Shown here in pieces: positions 33,736 to 42,685 of a DNA stretch of 64,000 bases (position 1 is the first letter of the stretch; each line of letters opens with the position of its first letter). The notes beneath the pieces are model-generated. The model worked only from the letters and a program-made list of their open reading frames with translations, was not told where the DNA came from and made no database searches. Source of the DNA: Streptomyces glomeratus (GTDB lineage: Bacteria > Actinomycetota > Actinomycetes > Streptomycetales > Streptomycetaceae); the NCBI RefSeq assembly GCF_021462825.1, contig NZ_JAKEEB010000030.1, positions 24,369 through 88,368 on the forward strand, given 5' to 3'. The position numbers and the translations under genes were made by a program.

Positions 33736-34472
33736 TGACCTCTGATACGACACAGGCTGATCAAAATGCGGAAGAGATCGGGCAGTTGCGGGAACTGATC
33801 GGACCTGTGCGCTGCGTGCTCTTCGATTTCGACGGTCCCGTGTGCCGTCTGTTCGCGGGCCACTCGGCCGAGGGCGTGGCGCAGGATCTGGTCGAGTGGC
33901 TGGAGGGACAGGGGCTCCAGGGCCTGCTGACGGAGGAGGAACGCGTCCACCCGGATCCCATGGCAGTCCTGCACGCGGTGAACCGCCGGCGCCCGCACAG
34001 CGACCTGGTGGCGGAGCTGGAGGAGCGGCTCACCCGGCAGGAGCTCAAGGCGGTGGTCTCCGCCTGGCCCACCGCCTACGCGGATCCGCTGATACGGACG
34101 TGGACCGCCCGTGGGGCGAGGCTGGCCATCGCGACGAACAACTCCGCCCGGACCGCCGTGAGCTACCTCGACGACCGCGACCTGACCGGCTGTTTCGCCC
34201 GCAACGTCTATGGCCGCACCCGTGATCTGCACCATCTGAAGCCGGATCCGCACTGCCTCAACCGTGCCCTCAGCGCGATGGGCGCCTCACCGCCCACGGC
34301 TCTGATGATCGGGGACACCCCCTCCGATCTCCAGGCGGCCCGGCAGGCCGGAGTGCCGTTCCTGGGTTACGCCGGCAGCAGCCACCAGGAGAAGGCGCTG
34401 CGGGAGGCGGGAGCCGAGTGCGTGCTGACCTCGCTGAAGCCGGTGCTGCGGATCTTGCGCGAGCGGCCCTGA
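33735..34472 (+). CDS. HAD-family hydrolase, copy 2
   Basis: This 245-residue paralogue of the protein at 31969-32709 has the same four motifs: VLFDFDGP, IATNNS, LKPDPH and MIGDTPSDLQAA. The cap segments differ most (HPDPMAVLHAVNRRRP versus RPDPQVALRAVDRRHP), so the substrates may have diverged. Its GTG overlaps the GntR stop. It is followed after 170 bp by the double phosphotransferase-domain gene, and the three may form one functional unit. Confidence 0.9.
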   Translation: MTSDTTQADQNAEEIGQLRELIGPVRCVLFDFDGPVCRLFAGHSAEGVAQDLVEWLEGQGLQGLLTEEERVHPDPMAVLHAVNRRRPHSDLVAELEERLTRQELKAVVSAWPTAYADPLIRTWTARGARLAIATNNSARTAVSYLDDRDLTGCFARNVYGRTRDLHHLKPDPHCLNRALSAMGASPPTALMIGDTPSDLQAARQAGVPFLGYAGSSHQEKALREAGAECVLTSLKPVLRILRERP

Positions 34473-34642
34473 CCCGCCGGATCACCGTCCCCTGCGGCGG
34501 CGCGGGCGGGTGATCCTTCCGAGTGCCGCGGGTGCCCGGATCCGCAGTGGAATGCCGAGTCCGCCTCTCGGCAGGGCGGGCGATGCCCTAGGGTGTGCCC
34601 ACCTCGTTCGCGGCGCATGAACATCGAGAGTGCCGCACAGTC

Positions 34643-36994
34643 ATGCAGGAGTCCCCGTTGGGCGGTCCGCCAGTGCCTGACCACCGCGCTCGGCAGCGCC
34701 CGGCGGACGACGAGTACCAGCGGTTTCTGCGCTACGCCCGGGCGCTGGGCTCCTTCGACCGCGGCCACCACCACCTGAACTACACGGTGCGGCCGCTGAC
34801 GGAACGGGACTGTCCTCTGGTGGCCCCTGACCACCGGGCGCCGGTCACGGTCCGCCGGCGGATCCCGACGGCGCTGCCCGTCGTCATCAGGACCTGGCAG
34901 GACGAGTCGGAGATCCTCCATGCGATCCAGGGCGTCCTGCCGTACGTTCCCCGCTGCGTGGCCCGGCACCGGGACATCGTCGTCCTCGGCCACGTCGAGG
35001 GCGTGCCCCTTTCGCGCATCCACCCCGACGGCACCCCGCTGGACTCCGGCGTCATCACCGCGCTGGCGGGCCTGCTCGCGGACTTGACCCGGGTACGGCG
35101 ACGGCACCTGCCGCCGCTGCCCGCGTCCTGGCCGCGTTCCAACCGGGACGGCAGGGCCTTTCTGCGCGCCCTCGCCTACGCGGCGGAGGAGCAGATCAGG
35201 GAGCGCAACCAGGCCCGGTTCGGCGGCCTGTTCGCGATGCTGGGTATCCCCGAGGACGCCATGGTCCGCTTCGCGGAACGGCTCCCGGCGCTCATCAGCC
35301 GCCCCTTCAGCCTGCTCCACACGGATCTGCACCGGGACAACGTCATCGTGTCCTCCCACGGTCGCCCGCCGCTGATCTGCGTCGACTGGGAGCTGGCGAC
35401 ATACGGCGACCCCCTGCACGACCTGGCCACCCACCTGGTGCGGACGCGGTATCCCCGGCACCAGTGGGACGAGGTCGTCGAAGCCTGGAGCACCGTCATG
35501 GGGGAGCGGCGCAGCGAGGCCGTCCACGGACTGGACCGGGACCTGCAGCACTATCTGGCCTTCGAGCGCGCCCAGTCCGTCTATCCGGACGTGATGCGCG
35601 CCGCGGAATCGCTGGGCGGCTCCCCCGACGGGCGGGACCTGGACGCGGCGACGCAGACGGTGCATCGGTCGCTGGTGGCGGCGGAGGAGCCGCTACGCCT
35701 GAGGAAGGTGCCCGGCGAGCGGGAGATCGAACGCATCCTCTTCCGGTGGAACGAGTCCCATGGTGCCGGGCCCAGCCGGGAACGCGCCATGTTCCCGGTC
35801 GCCTGGAAGCGTGACCGGCGGGTTGCCGTCCGCCCGGATTTCCCCCTCTGGGCGGTGAGCCGTGCGCTGTTCGAGGAAGGGGGAACGTCGCCGGGGCGGG
35901 TCTTCAAGGGCACGGCTCACCTCAACACGGCCGTGCGGGTGGAGGGCGTCGGCTTCCCGGTCATGGTGCGCAGAAAGGTGGGATCACCGAACCCCCTGGA
36001 GCGGCGCTTCCTGAACGAGCACGTCGTGCTGGGCGTGATCGAACGGACCGGGGTCCGCGTACGGGCGCCACGGGTACTGGCCCTGGGCACCAGCGGACTG
36101 GACGAGCCGTTCACCATCCACACCTACGAGGGGCCCCCGGACGGCATCCGGCCGCCCGCCCACCCCGTGTACGGGCTGCTGCCGAACGAAGCGGACGACC
36201 TCGTCGACCAGCTCGCCGAGCTGACGGCCGTCCCCTGTGACCGGATCGAGCCCCTCTTCCCGGTTGTGGACTTCTCCTCCTGGCTGCGGGCCGAACTGGT
36301 CCGCATGGTCGGCGAGCTGCCCAAGGCCACCCGGGACCTGGCTCGGGAACTGGGACTTCCGGACAGTGTCCGGCTGGCGGAGATCCTCACCCGCCACATC
36401 CTGGCCCCGCGCCGGCCGGTGCTCCTGCACGGCGACCTCAACCCGTGGAACCTCGTACGCCGTGCGGACGGGGGCCTGACCCTCATCGACTGGGAGATGG
36501 CCGTGATCGGGGACCCGCTGTACGACCTCGTCCGCCATATGCACCTGACGCCCACCCGTCCCGACATCCGCAGGCGGCTGCTGAGCCGCTGGTCGCGCCG
36601 GCTGCCGGACGACTGCACCAAGGGCTGGCAGGAGGACTGGCGCGTCTACCGGTGGATCGAGATCATCCGCTCCGCGTACGTGGACCTCGACCGCCTGGTG
36701 ACGGGCGAGGGGCCGGCGGCCCCGAACGTACGCCGGGCGCTCGACACCTACGCGATGACCCTGGTGGAGGCCACGGCCGCCCTGGGCCTGCCGGGCCGGT
36801 CGACGGCGAACCCATACCTCGCGCGGACGCTGCCGCCCGGGGGGCGCGGGCGCCGCGGTGGCCAGGGCGGCCGCGGGGGCACACGGATGCGGGGCGGCGC
36901 CGCGGACATCCGGCGCTCGGCACCGAGCGCCCCGGTGGGCCCTGCCGTGCGGGGTGCGGCGCACTATTGCAAGCGGTGCGCTTGCAATTGTTAG
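34643..36994 (+). CDS. protein with two fused aminoglycoside-phosphotransferase-like domains
   Basis: This 783-residue protein joins two APH/choline-kinase-fold domains. The first (about 25-370) has the catalytic loop HTDLHRDN (His226, Asp228, Asn233) and metal motif VDWELATYGDP (Asp248). The second (about 420-735) has HGDLNPWNL (His596, Asp598, Asn603) and IDWEMAVIGDP (Asp616). All catalytic residues are present in both. Start ATG 34643 is uncertain; a GTG at 34595 is in frame. The last 50 residues are Gly/Arg-rich and end CKRCACNC. That end is read through a palindrome belonging to the next gene, so the tail may be an extension after loss of an earlier stop. Substrate unknown. Confidence 0.88.
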   Translation: MQESPLGGPPVPDHRARQRPADDEYQRFLRYARALGSFDRGHHHLNYTVRPLTERDCPLVAPDHRAPVTVRRRIPTALPVVIRTWQDESEILHAIQGVLPYVPRCVARHRDIVVLGHVEGVPLSRIHPDGTPLDSGVITALAGLLADLTRVRRRHLPPLPASWPRSNRDGRAFLRALAYAAEEQIRERNQARFGGLFAMLGIPEDAMVRFAERLPALISRPFSLLHTDLHRDNVIVSSHGRPPLICVDWELATYGDPLHDLATHLVRTRYPRHQWDEVVEAWSTVMGERRSEAVHGLDRDLQHYLAFERAQSVYPDVMRAAESLGGSPDGRDLDAATQTVHRSLVAAEEPLRLRKVPGEREIERILFRWNESHGAGPSRERAMFPVAWKRDRRVAVRPDFPLWAVSRALFEEGGTSPGRVFKGTAHLNTAVRVEGVGFPVMVRRKVGSPNPLERRFLNEHVVLGVIERTGVRVRAPRVLALGTSGLDEPFTIHTYEGPPDGIRPPAHPVYGLLPNEADDLVDQLAELTAVPCDRIEPLFPVVDFSSWLRAELVRMVGELPKATRDLARELGLPDSVRLAEILTRHILAPRRPVLLHGDLNPWNLVRRADGGLTLIDWEMAVIGDPLYDLVRHMHLTPTRPDIRRRLLSRWSRRLPDDCTKGWQEDWRVYRWIEIIRSAYVDLDRLVTGEGPAAPNVRRALDTYAMTLVEATAALGLPGRSTANPYLARTLPPGGRGRRGGQGGRGGTRMRGGAADIRRSAPSAPVGPAVRGAAHYCKRCACNC
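36966..36988. promoter_or_regulatory. palindromic operator before XRE gene
   Basis: ATTGCAAGC-GGTGC-GCTTGCAAT is a perfect 9-bp inverted repeat with a 5-bp spacer. It lies 28 bp before the XRE start and overlaps the end of the phosphotransferase gene. It is a likely autoregulatory site. Confidence 0.65.
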
Positions 36995-37016
36995 CGCCAG
37001 GCTGCACAGTGGAGTC

Positions 37017-37520
37017 ATGGCATCGCTCAACGTCGGCAACCTCGGTGAGTATCTGCGTGAACAGCGGCGCAATGCGCAGCTGTCGCTCAGGCAGCTCGCC
37101 GAAGCCGCCGGGGTGTCCAATCCGTATCTGAGCCAGATCGAGCGCGGGCTGCGCAAGCCGAGCGCGGAGGTGCTCCAGCAGGTCGCCAAGGCGCTGCGGA
37201 TCTCCGCCGAGACGCTGTACGTGCGGGCCGGCATCCTCGACGCCGAACGCGACAAGGAGGAGTGCCGGCGGGAAGGCGCGACGCGCGCCGTCCTCCTCGC
37301 CGATCCCTCGCTCACCGAGCGGCAGAAGCAGGTGCTGCTCCAGATCTACGAGTCCTTCCGCAAGGAGAACGGCTTCGAGATCGCCCGGGCGGGCACGGCG
37401 GAAGAGAACGGCCGGGTGGCCCAGGAGGCTCCTGACACGGACGACGCCCAGCACACCGACACGCCCGGCCCCCGCACGGCCGACGGCAGCGATGCCGGTC
37501 CGCGGCGCGACGCCGGCTGA
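37017..37520 (+). CDS. XRE-family regulator upstream of HbhA-like gene
   Basis: This 167-residue regulator has a helix-turn-helix (GEYLREQRRNAQLSLRQLAEAAGVSNPYLSQIERGLRKPSAEVLQQVAKAL, about 8-60), a short middle domain (LTERQKQVLLQIYESFRKE), and a disordered Asp/Gly-rich tail. It resembles mycobacterial Rv0474, which also precedes the HbhA gene and a DUF2516 gene. GGAG lies just before the ATG at 37017. A perfect palindrome 28 bp upstream is a likely binding site. Confidence 0.92.
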   Translation: MASLNVGNLGEYLREQRRNAQLSLRQLAEAAGVSNPYLSQIERGLRKPSAEVLQQVAKALRISAETLYVRAGILDAERDKEECRREGATRAVLLADPSLTERQKQVLLQIYESFRKENGFEIARAGTAEENGRVAQEAPDTDDAQHTDTPGPRTADGSDAGPRRDAG

Positions 37521-37621
37521 CCGGGCCGGCCGGGATGACCGGGCCGACCAGGACGACCGGACGCCGACCGGCGGACCGCCCCAAACCCTCAGTCGAAAGC
37601 CGAACCGGGAGGACCGTTCCC

Positions 37622-38266
37622 ATGGCCATCACCGACGACCTGCGTAAGACCCTCAGCGACCCGACCCCGCTCTACTTCGCCGCCGGCACCGCCGACCTGG
37701 CCATTCAGCAGGCCAAGAAGGTCCCCGGCCTGGTCGAGCAGCTGCGCACCGAGGCCCCGGCCCGTATCGAGGCCGTGCGCAACACCGACCCGAAGGTGGT
37801 CCAGGAGAAGGCCGCCGCCCGCGCCAAGGAGGCCGGTGCCCGGGTGAAGGTGACGCAGGAGACCATCCAGGCGAGGGTCGGCGAGTTCCTCAACTCGCTC
37901 GACTCGGACCTCAAGAAGTTCGGCAGCACCCTGGACGCCGATCTGAAGAAGCTCGGCGAGACCGCCCAGGACCTCGCCCTGCGCGGCGTCGGCGTCGCCG
38001 CCGAGTACGCCGTCAAGGCACGCGAGACCTACGAGAAGGTCGCCGAGCACGGCGAGCAGGCCGTGAAGACCTGGCGCGGTGAGGCCGCCGAGGAGATCGA
38101 GGAGCTCGCCGTCGCCGTCGAGGGCAAGCCGGAGCCCGTCGAGGTCAAGGACGAGCAGAAGCCTGCCGAGGCCAAGGCCGCGCAGGCCGAGAACAAGTCC
38201 GCGGCGAAGAAGGCGGCGCCGGTGCGCAAGCCGGTGGCGAAGAAGACCCCGCCGCCGGCCAAGTGA
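37622..38266 (+). CDS. HbhA-like (heparin-binding hemagglutinin-type) helical protein
   Basis: This 214-residue protein begins MAITDDLRKTLSDPTPLYF and continues with a long coiled-coil-like helical region (about 30-160). The C-terminal tail has Lys/Ala/Pro-rich repeats (AAKKAAPVRKPVAKKTPPPAK). The layout matches mycobacterial HbhA, whose Lys-rich tail binds glycosaminoglycans and which also affects lipid inclusions. In a soil Streptomyces a structural or storage-related role is more likely than host adhesion. GGGAGG precedes the start at 37622. Gene order XRE-HbhA-DUF2516 is conserved with mycobacteria. Confidence 0.88.
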   Translation: MAITDDLRKTLSDPTPLYFAAGTADLAIQQAKKVPGLVEQLRTEAPARIEAVRNTDPKVVQEKAAARAKEAGARVKVTQETIQARVGEFLNSLDSDLKKFGSTLDADLKKLGETAQDLALRGVGVAAEYAVKARETYEKVAEHGEQAVKTWRGEAAEEIEELAVAVEGKPEPVEVKDEQKPAEAKAAQAENKSAAKKAAPVRKPVAKKTPPPAK

Positions 38267-38410
38267 GCAGTTTCGGACCGGGCCCGCGTACCGCGGGCCG
38301 GCGGTGATGGGCCGGGCACTTCGCTGGTGCCCGGCCCGTTGTACGGATACACGGCGGCCGGACACGGGTACGGTGGCCGTACACAGGACTCGACCCGGGT
38401 GGTGGGCATC

Positions 38411-38752
38411 GTGCTGATGACGGCTTTCGGCGGCTTCTTGTCGCTGCTCTATCTCGCCATGCTGGTGCTCGCCGTGGTGGCACTGGCGATGGCAGCGCTC
38501 TACCGCGACGACGCGTACCGCGCCGCCGACAAGCAGAACAAGGGCTTCTGGCTGATCATCCTCGGTATCGCGGTCGCCGTGAACCTGCTGGTGCCGATGC
38601 TCTTCCTCCAGCTCGCCGGCCTGGTCGCCACCATCGTGTTCTTCGTGGACGTCCGGCCCGCGCTCAGGCAGGTCTCGGGCGGCGGCTGGGGCCGTCGCCG
38701 CCGCGGAAGCAGCAGCGACGGTCCCTACGGCCCGTACAACGGCGGACGGTAG
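38411..38752 (+). CDS. DUF2516 membrane protein
   Basis: This protein of about 113 residues has three membrane spans (FLSLLYLAMLVLAVVALAMA, GFWLIILGIAVAVNLLVP, LQLAGLVATIVFFVDV) joined by a loop with YRADDAYRAADKQNKGFW-like sequence, typical of DUF2516. A Gly/Arg-rich tail ends in YGPYNGGR. GTG 38411 or ATG 38417 may be the start. It forms a conserved neighbourhood with the HbhA-like gene and converges with the PP2C gene 13 bp away. Function unknown. Confidence 0.85.
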   Translation: MLMTAFGGFLSLLYLAMLVLAVVALAMAALYRDDAYRAADKQNKGFWLIILGIAVAVNLLVPMLFLQLAGLVATIVFFVDVRPALRQVSGGGWGRRRRGSSSDGPYGPYNGGR

Positions 38753-38765
38753 TCCGCCAGGGGTC

Positions 38766-40058
38766 TTACGGCGCGCGGTCGAGCAGGACGACCGCGACGT
38801 CGTCCGTCAGCTCCCCGCCGTTCAGATCGCGGACCTCGCTGACCGTCGCGCGCAGCAGCTCCTCGCCGGTCAGGCCCTCGGCCAGCCGACGGCGGACGAG
38901 TTCCACCATGCCGTCCTGCCCGAGGCGTTCCCCGTCCTCGCCGACGCGCCCCTCGATGAGGCCGTCCGTGTAGAGCATCAGGCTCCAGGCCGCGCCCAGC
39001 TCCACCTGCATCCGCGGCCAGCGGGCGTGCGGCAGCAGACCGAGCGCCGGGCCGTTGTTGCCGTACGGCAGCAGCTCGGCGGGCCTGTTCGGGCGGGCGA
39101 TCAGCGGGGACGGATGACCGGCCAGGCACAGCCCGGCGCGGCGGCCGTCCGGTGCGATGTCCACCGTGCACAGCGTCGCGAAGATCTCGTCGTTGTCCCG
39201 TTCGTGCTCCAGGACCTGCTGAAGCGTGGACAGCAGCTCGTCGCCGCACAGGCCCGCCAGGGTCAGCGCTCGCCAGGCGATACGCAGCTCCACGCCGAGC
39301 GCGGCCTCGTCCGGGCCGTGGCCGCAGACGTCGCCGATCATCGCGTGCACCGTGCCGTCCGGCGTACGCACCGTGTCGTAGAAGTCACCGCCGAGCAGCG
39401 CGCGCGAACGGCCGGGGCGGTAGCGGGCGGCGAAACGCAGCGAGGAGCCGTCGAGCAGCGGGGTGGGCAGCAGTCCGCGCTCCAGGCGGGCGTTCTCCTG
39501 CGCCCGCAGCTTGGACTCCGTCAGCCGCCGCTCGGCCGTGTCGGAGCGCTTGCGCTCCACCGCGTAGCGGATCGCGCGGCTCAGCAGGCGCCCGTCGAGT
39601 TCGTCGCGGAACAGGTAGTCCTGGGCGCCGACGCGCACGGCCTCGGCGCCGCGCTCGGCGTCGCCGGACGCGGTCAGGGCCAGCACGGCATGGCGGGGCG
39701 CGAGCTGGAGCACGTGCCGCAGCACGGCCAGCTCGTCCTCCTCCTTGGCGGCCCGGCCGGGGCCGGGCAGCGCGAGGTCCAGCAGAATGCAGTGGACGTC
39801 GTCGGTGAGCAGCCGCTCGGCCTCGGTGAGGTTGCGGGCGGTGCGCAGCCGGATGGGGCGGCCGGCCGAGTCGAGCAGCTCGGGCACGATCGGCGCGCCG
39901 GTCGGATCGTCCTCGATCACCAGCAGGGTGAGCGTGTCGGCCGCGGCCTTTCCACGGGCCGGCCCCGGTGCGGCCTGGGTCCCGGGCAGGGACGCGGCTT
40001 GAGCCTGACCACTCTCCACGGCCGGGATCACTCTCTGCCGCGGTACGGGTACGGGCAT
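38766..40058 (-). CDS. receiver-domain PP2C (RsbU/SpoIIE-like) phosphatase
   Basis: This 430-residue two-part protein has a response-regulator receiver (about 42-165; VIEDDP pocket, phospho-acceptor Asp94 in ILLDLALPG), then a coiled linker, then a PP2C-type serine phosphatase domain (about 200-428; GGDFYDTVRTPDG, AMIGDVCGHGPDEAA, LMLYTDGLIEGR, TDDVAVVLLD). Such proteins dephosphorylate anti-sigma-factor antagonists to release stress sigma factors. AAGGA precedes the ATG at 40058. No anti-sigma antagonist gene is nearby. The receiver implies control by a histidine kinase encoded elsewhere. Confidence 0.94.
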   Translation of the reverse strand: MPVPVPRQRVIPAVESGQAQAASLPGTQAAPGPARGKAAADTLTLLVIEDDPTGAPIVPELLDSAGRPIRLRTARNLTEAERLLTDDVHCILLDLALPGPGRAAKEEDELAVLRHVLQLAPRHAVLALTASGDAERGAEAVRVGAQDYLFRDELDGRLLSRAIRYAVERKRSDTAERRLTESKLRAQENARLERGLLPTPLLDGSSLRFAARYRPGRSRALLGGDFYDTVRTPDGTVHAMIGDVCGHGPDEAALGVELRIAWRALTLAGLCGDELLSTLQQVLEHERDNDEIFATLCTVDIAPDGRRAGLCLAGHPSPLIARPNRPAELLPYGNNGPALGLLPHARWPRMQVELGAAWSLMLYTDGLIEGRVGEDGERLGQDGMVELVRRRLAEGLTGEELLRATVSEVRDLNGGELTDDVAVVLLDRAP

Positions 40059-40328
40059 CGTCTGGTTCCTTCCCTCCCCCCGAGGGCACGGGCGGGGCGA
40101 AGGACCTCGACCCACCGACGGGGACCATAGCGGTAGCCGAGGCCGCAACGGAATGCCCGGCGGCGTGGTGTTGGGCAACGGGCCGCCGTCATATGCCGCA
40201 TCCCCTATCGCAGTTGGACAGGGGTGACATCGCCGGGGATGACGAACGTCACGTCGGGGGCGGGTTTGAAACGGAGGGTGGCGTGCGCGGCGTCACGTGG
40301 GGCCCGTCACGTGGGATGCGCGGGCGTC

Positions 40329-41414
40329 TCAGTTCGCGTCCGGGCGCACCACTCCCAGAATCGGCATCGAGCCAGCGCCCGCGATCGTCACCGTGCGTCC
40401 CGGGCGCGGTGCGTGGACGATCGCGCCGCCGCCGACGTACATCGCCACATGGCTGGCGTCCCGGAAGTAGATGATCAGATCGCCGGGGCGCATGTCCTTG
40501 ATTTCGACGTGCCTGAGCCGCTTCCACTGCTCCTGCGAGGTGCGCGGGATGGCGGTTCCGGCCGCCGACCAGGCCTGGGACGTCAGCCCCGAGCAGTCGA
40601 AGGACTTCGGGCCCTCGGCGCCCCATTCATACGGTTTACCGATCTGGTCGGTCGCGAACTGCACGGCCTTTCGGCCCTCCGCCGAGGCCTTGTCGCTGAG
40701 GTCGTCGAGTATGCCGGTGTCGAGCCAGGCCGTCTGTGCCTGGTTCGCGGCCTGCTCCTCCAGCTCCCGCAGCCGCTCCTGCTCCTGCTTCCTCAGCCGG
40801 GACCGGAGTTCCTCGGCGGCCGCGATCTCCTTCTGGATCCTCTTCTTGGCCTCGGCCTTGGCCTTGCGGTGGGCGTCCAGTCTCTTCCACTGGTCGGCGG
40901 CGTCGCGCGCGTACTGCTTCAAGTCCTCCTGCGTGCGCGTCATCTCGGCGAGCAGCCCCCTGGCCGCGTGTTCGCCCTGGCGGACCCTGCCCGCGTCGTC
41001 GAGGAACTCCTGCGGGTCGCGGCTCAGCCAGAGCCTGACCTCGGGCGGCAGCCCTCCGCCGCGGTACTGGGCCCGGGCCGCGGCGCCCGCCCGGTCCTTC
41101 AACTCGGCCAGCTTCTCCCGGCCCTTGACGATTTCCCGGGCCAGCTCGACGATCCGCGCCGACTGCTGCTCGGTCTGCTCGGCGGCGGCGTTGTACGCGT
41201 CCGTGGCGACCGCGGCGTCGTGGTACAGCTTGTCCAGCTTTCGCCGGACCGCTTCGAGGTCCTTGTCGGCCGACGGAGCCGACCGGCCGGGCGGAGTGGG
41301 CTTCGGGGCCGGCCGGCCCAGGCTCGCATAGGCGGCGCCCGGTGCGCCCAGCACGGTGACCGCGCAGACCAGGGCGATGGCCGCCGTGGTCAGGGCCCGC
41401 TTCCCGGATCCCAT
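40329..41414 (-). CDS. secreted NlpC/P60 peptidoglycan hydrolase
   Basis: This 361-residue exported protein has a signal peptide (about 1-31, ALTTAAIALVCAVTVLGAPGAAYA) and a long coiled coil (about 48-235). Its C-terminal NlpC/P60 endopeptidase domain has the catalytic Cys in FDCSGLTSQAW, His in ASHVAMYVGGG and a third polar residue in IVHAP. It cleaves D-gamma-glutamyl-diaminopimelate bonds in the cell wall. The start ATG at about 41414 is preceded by GGGGG. An in-frame GTG at 41537 is unlikely because it would place a non-signal segment first. Confidence 0.93.
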   Translation of the reverse strand: MGSGKRALTTAAIALVCAVTVLGAPGAAYASLGRPAPKPTPPGRSAPSADKDLEAVRRKLDKLYHDAAVATDAYNAAAEQTEQQSARIVELAREIVKGREKLAELKDRAGAAARAQYRGGGLPPEVRLWLSRDPQEFLDDAGRVRQGEHAARGLLAEMTRTQEDLKQYARDAADQWKRLDAHRKAKAEAKKRIQKEIAAAEELRSRLRKQEQERLRELEEQAANQAQTAWLDTGILDDLSDKASAEGRKAVQFATDQIGKPYEWGAEGPKSFDCSGLTSQAWSAAGTAIPRTSQEQWKRLRHVEIKDMRPGDLIIYFRDASHVAMYVGGGAIVHAPRPGRTVTIAGAGSMPILGVVRPDAN

Positions 41415-41560
41415 ACTTCGCCCCCAAATCTGGTTTACCGTCAGTAACTTGCCACGTCTGGGGGATCGTGCCACGTCGGCGGGCAAAGCGACAGAGGCGG
41501 GACTTATCCGCACAAAAAACTCCCTCGCCTGCCGCACCTGGTACGACGATCTCCCTGCCC

Positions 41561-41589
41561 GGCCGGTCGCACTCGAACGGCGACCGGCC
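41561..41589. terminator. hairpin after methyltransferase gene
   Basis: GGCCGGTCGC and GCGACCGGCC form a perfect 10-bp stem around a 9-base loop, between the methyltransferase stop and the NlpC gene on the - strand. Confidence 0.7.
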
Positions 41590-41642
41590 GCGAATGTGAC
41601 GAAGGACGCAGGAAGATCGTTCCCCGCAGGTCGGACGGGTTT

Positions 41643-42461
41643 TCACGCGCGAGGCGCCAAGGCTCCCCAGGCGACCGTGACTTCCCCCTGGCGCCAGCGC
41701 GCCGGGCCGTCCGTCACCGGCCAGTCCGCCGTCAGCCGGCGGACCGTGCGTATCCAGCGCTGGCGGGCGCCGTAGGACGCGTAGGGCGCGGCGGCGGCCC
41801 AGGCGCGGTCGAAGTCGCGCAGGAAGGCGTACACGGGCTCGCCCGGGACATTGCGGTGGATCAGCGCCTTCGGCAGCCGCTCGGCCAGGTCGGACGGGCG
41901 GTCCAGGGAGCCGAGCCGGGTGGCGAAGGTGACCGTGCGCGGGCCCTCCGGGCCGAGGGCGACCCAGACGTGACGGCGGCCGATCTCGTCGCACGTGCCT
42001 TCGACGAGCAGTCCGCCGCGGGAGCCGGTCGCCGGGTCGGCGGGGGAGAGGCGGGCGCACAGCCGTACCCAGACGTCGGCGACCTCGCCCTCCTCGTACT
42101 GCCGCAGGACGTTCGCGGCGCGGATGAGGCAGGGGCGGCCGGGCACCGGCACCTCGAAGCCGCCGTGCCGGAAGACCAGGCCCTCGCGGGCGTACGGCCG
42201 CGCGGCCGCGACCCGGGCGGGCTCGATCTCCACCCCGACCACACGGGTGCGGGGCGCGGTGGTGCGCAGTCTGTGCAGCAGCTCAACCGCGGTCCAGGGC
42301 GCGGCCCCGTACCCGAGGTCGACGGCCACGGGATCCGTCGTGCGGCGCAGTTCGGCGCCGTGGACGGCGGCGATCCAGCGGTCCATCCGGCGCAGCCGGT
42401 TCGGATTGGTCGTCCCGCGCGTCACCGTACCCACGGGGCGGGACGCGGCGCGGGTTGACAT
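41643..42461 (-). CDS. class I SAM-dependent methyltransferase-like protein
   Basis: This 272-residue protein has a Rossmann-type SAM motif VDLGYGAAPWTAVELLHRL and an acidic strand end VVGVEIEPARVAAARP. Later motifs FRHGGFEVP and LIRAANVLRQYEE fit small-molecule or nucleic-acid methyltransferases. The substrate is not identifiable. The ATG at 42461 lies 7 nt after TACTCT (42469-42474 on the - strand), suggesting a leaderless transcript. It is divergent from mshA, with about 225 bp between them. Confidence 0.85.
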   Translation of the reverse strand: MSTRAASRPVGTVTRGTTNPNRLRRMDRWIAAVHGAELRRTTDPVAVDLGYGAAPWTAVELLHRLRTTAPRTRVVGVEIEPARVAAARPYAREGLVFRHGGFEVPVPGRPCLIRAANVLRQYEEGEVADVWVRLCARLSPADPATGSRGGLLVEGTCDEIGRRHVWVALGPEGPRTVTFATRLGSLDRPSDLAERLPKALIHRNVPGEPVYAFLRDFDRAWAAAAPYASYGARQRWIRTVRRLTADWPVTDGPARWRQGEVTVAWGALAPRA

Positions 42462-42685
42462 GCGTACGAGAGTAAGCGGCCGTACGGGGTTGCGGGCCGG
42501 CCTGTGGACAACGGCACGGCGCGCCTGTGGACGACCGCGCGGTCGAACGGTTGACCGACACATGGTAATGATTCGGTAAAGCGGCCTGCGGGGGAAATGG
42601 AGCGCCCCCTCCTGGCGTTCGCACCGGTTACGGGGGTGTGTCGCGCCCTCGCGCAAGGCATGCCCGCAGCAAGGAGGAACGCCAC

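Noticed and set aside
41415..41642. c-di-AMP (ydaO-type) riboswitch before the NlpC/P60 gene
   Set aside because: Such genes often have one, but I could not find the conserved core in this 228-bp region; a covariance-model search would decide.
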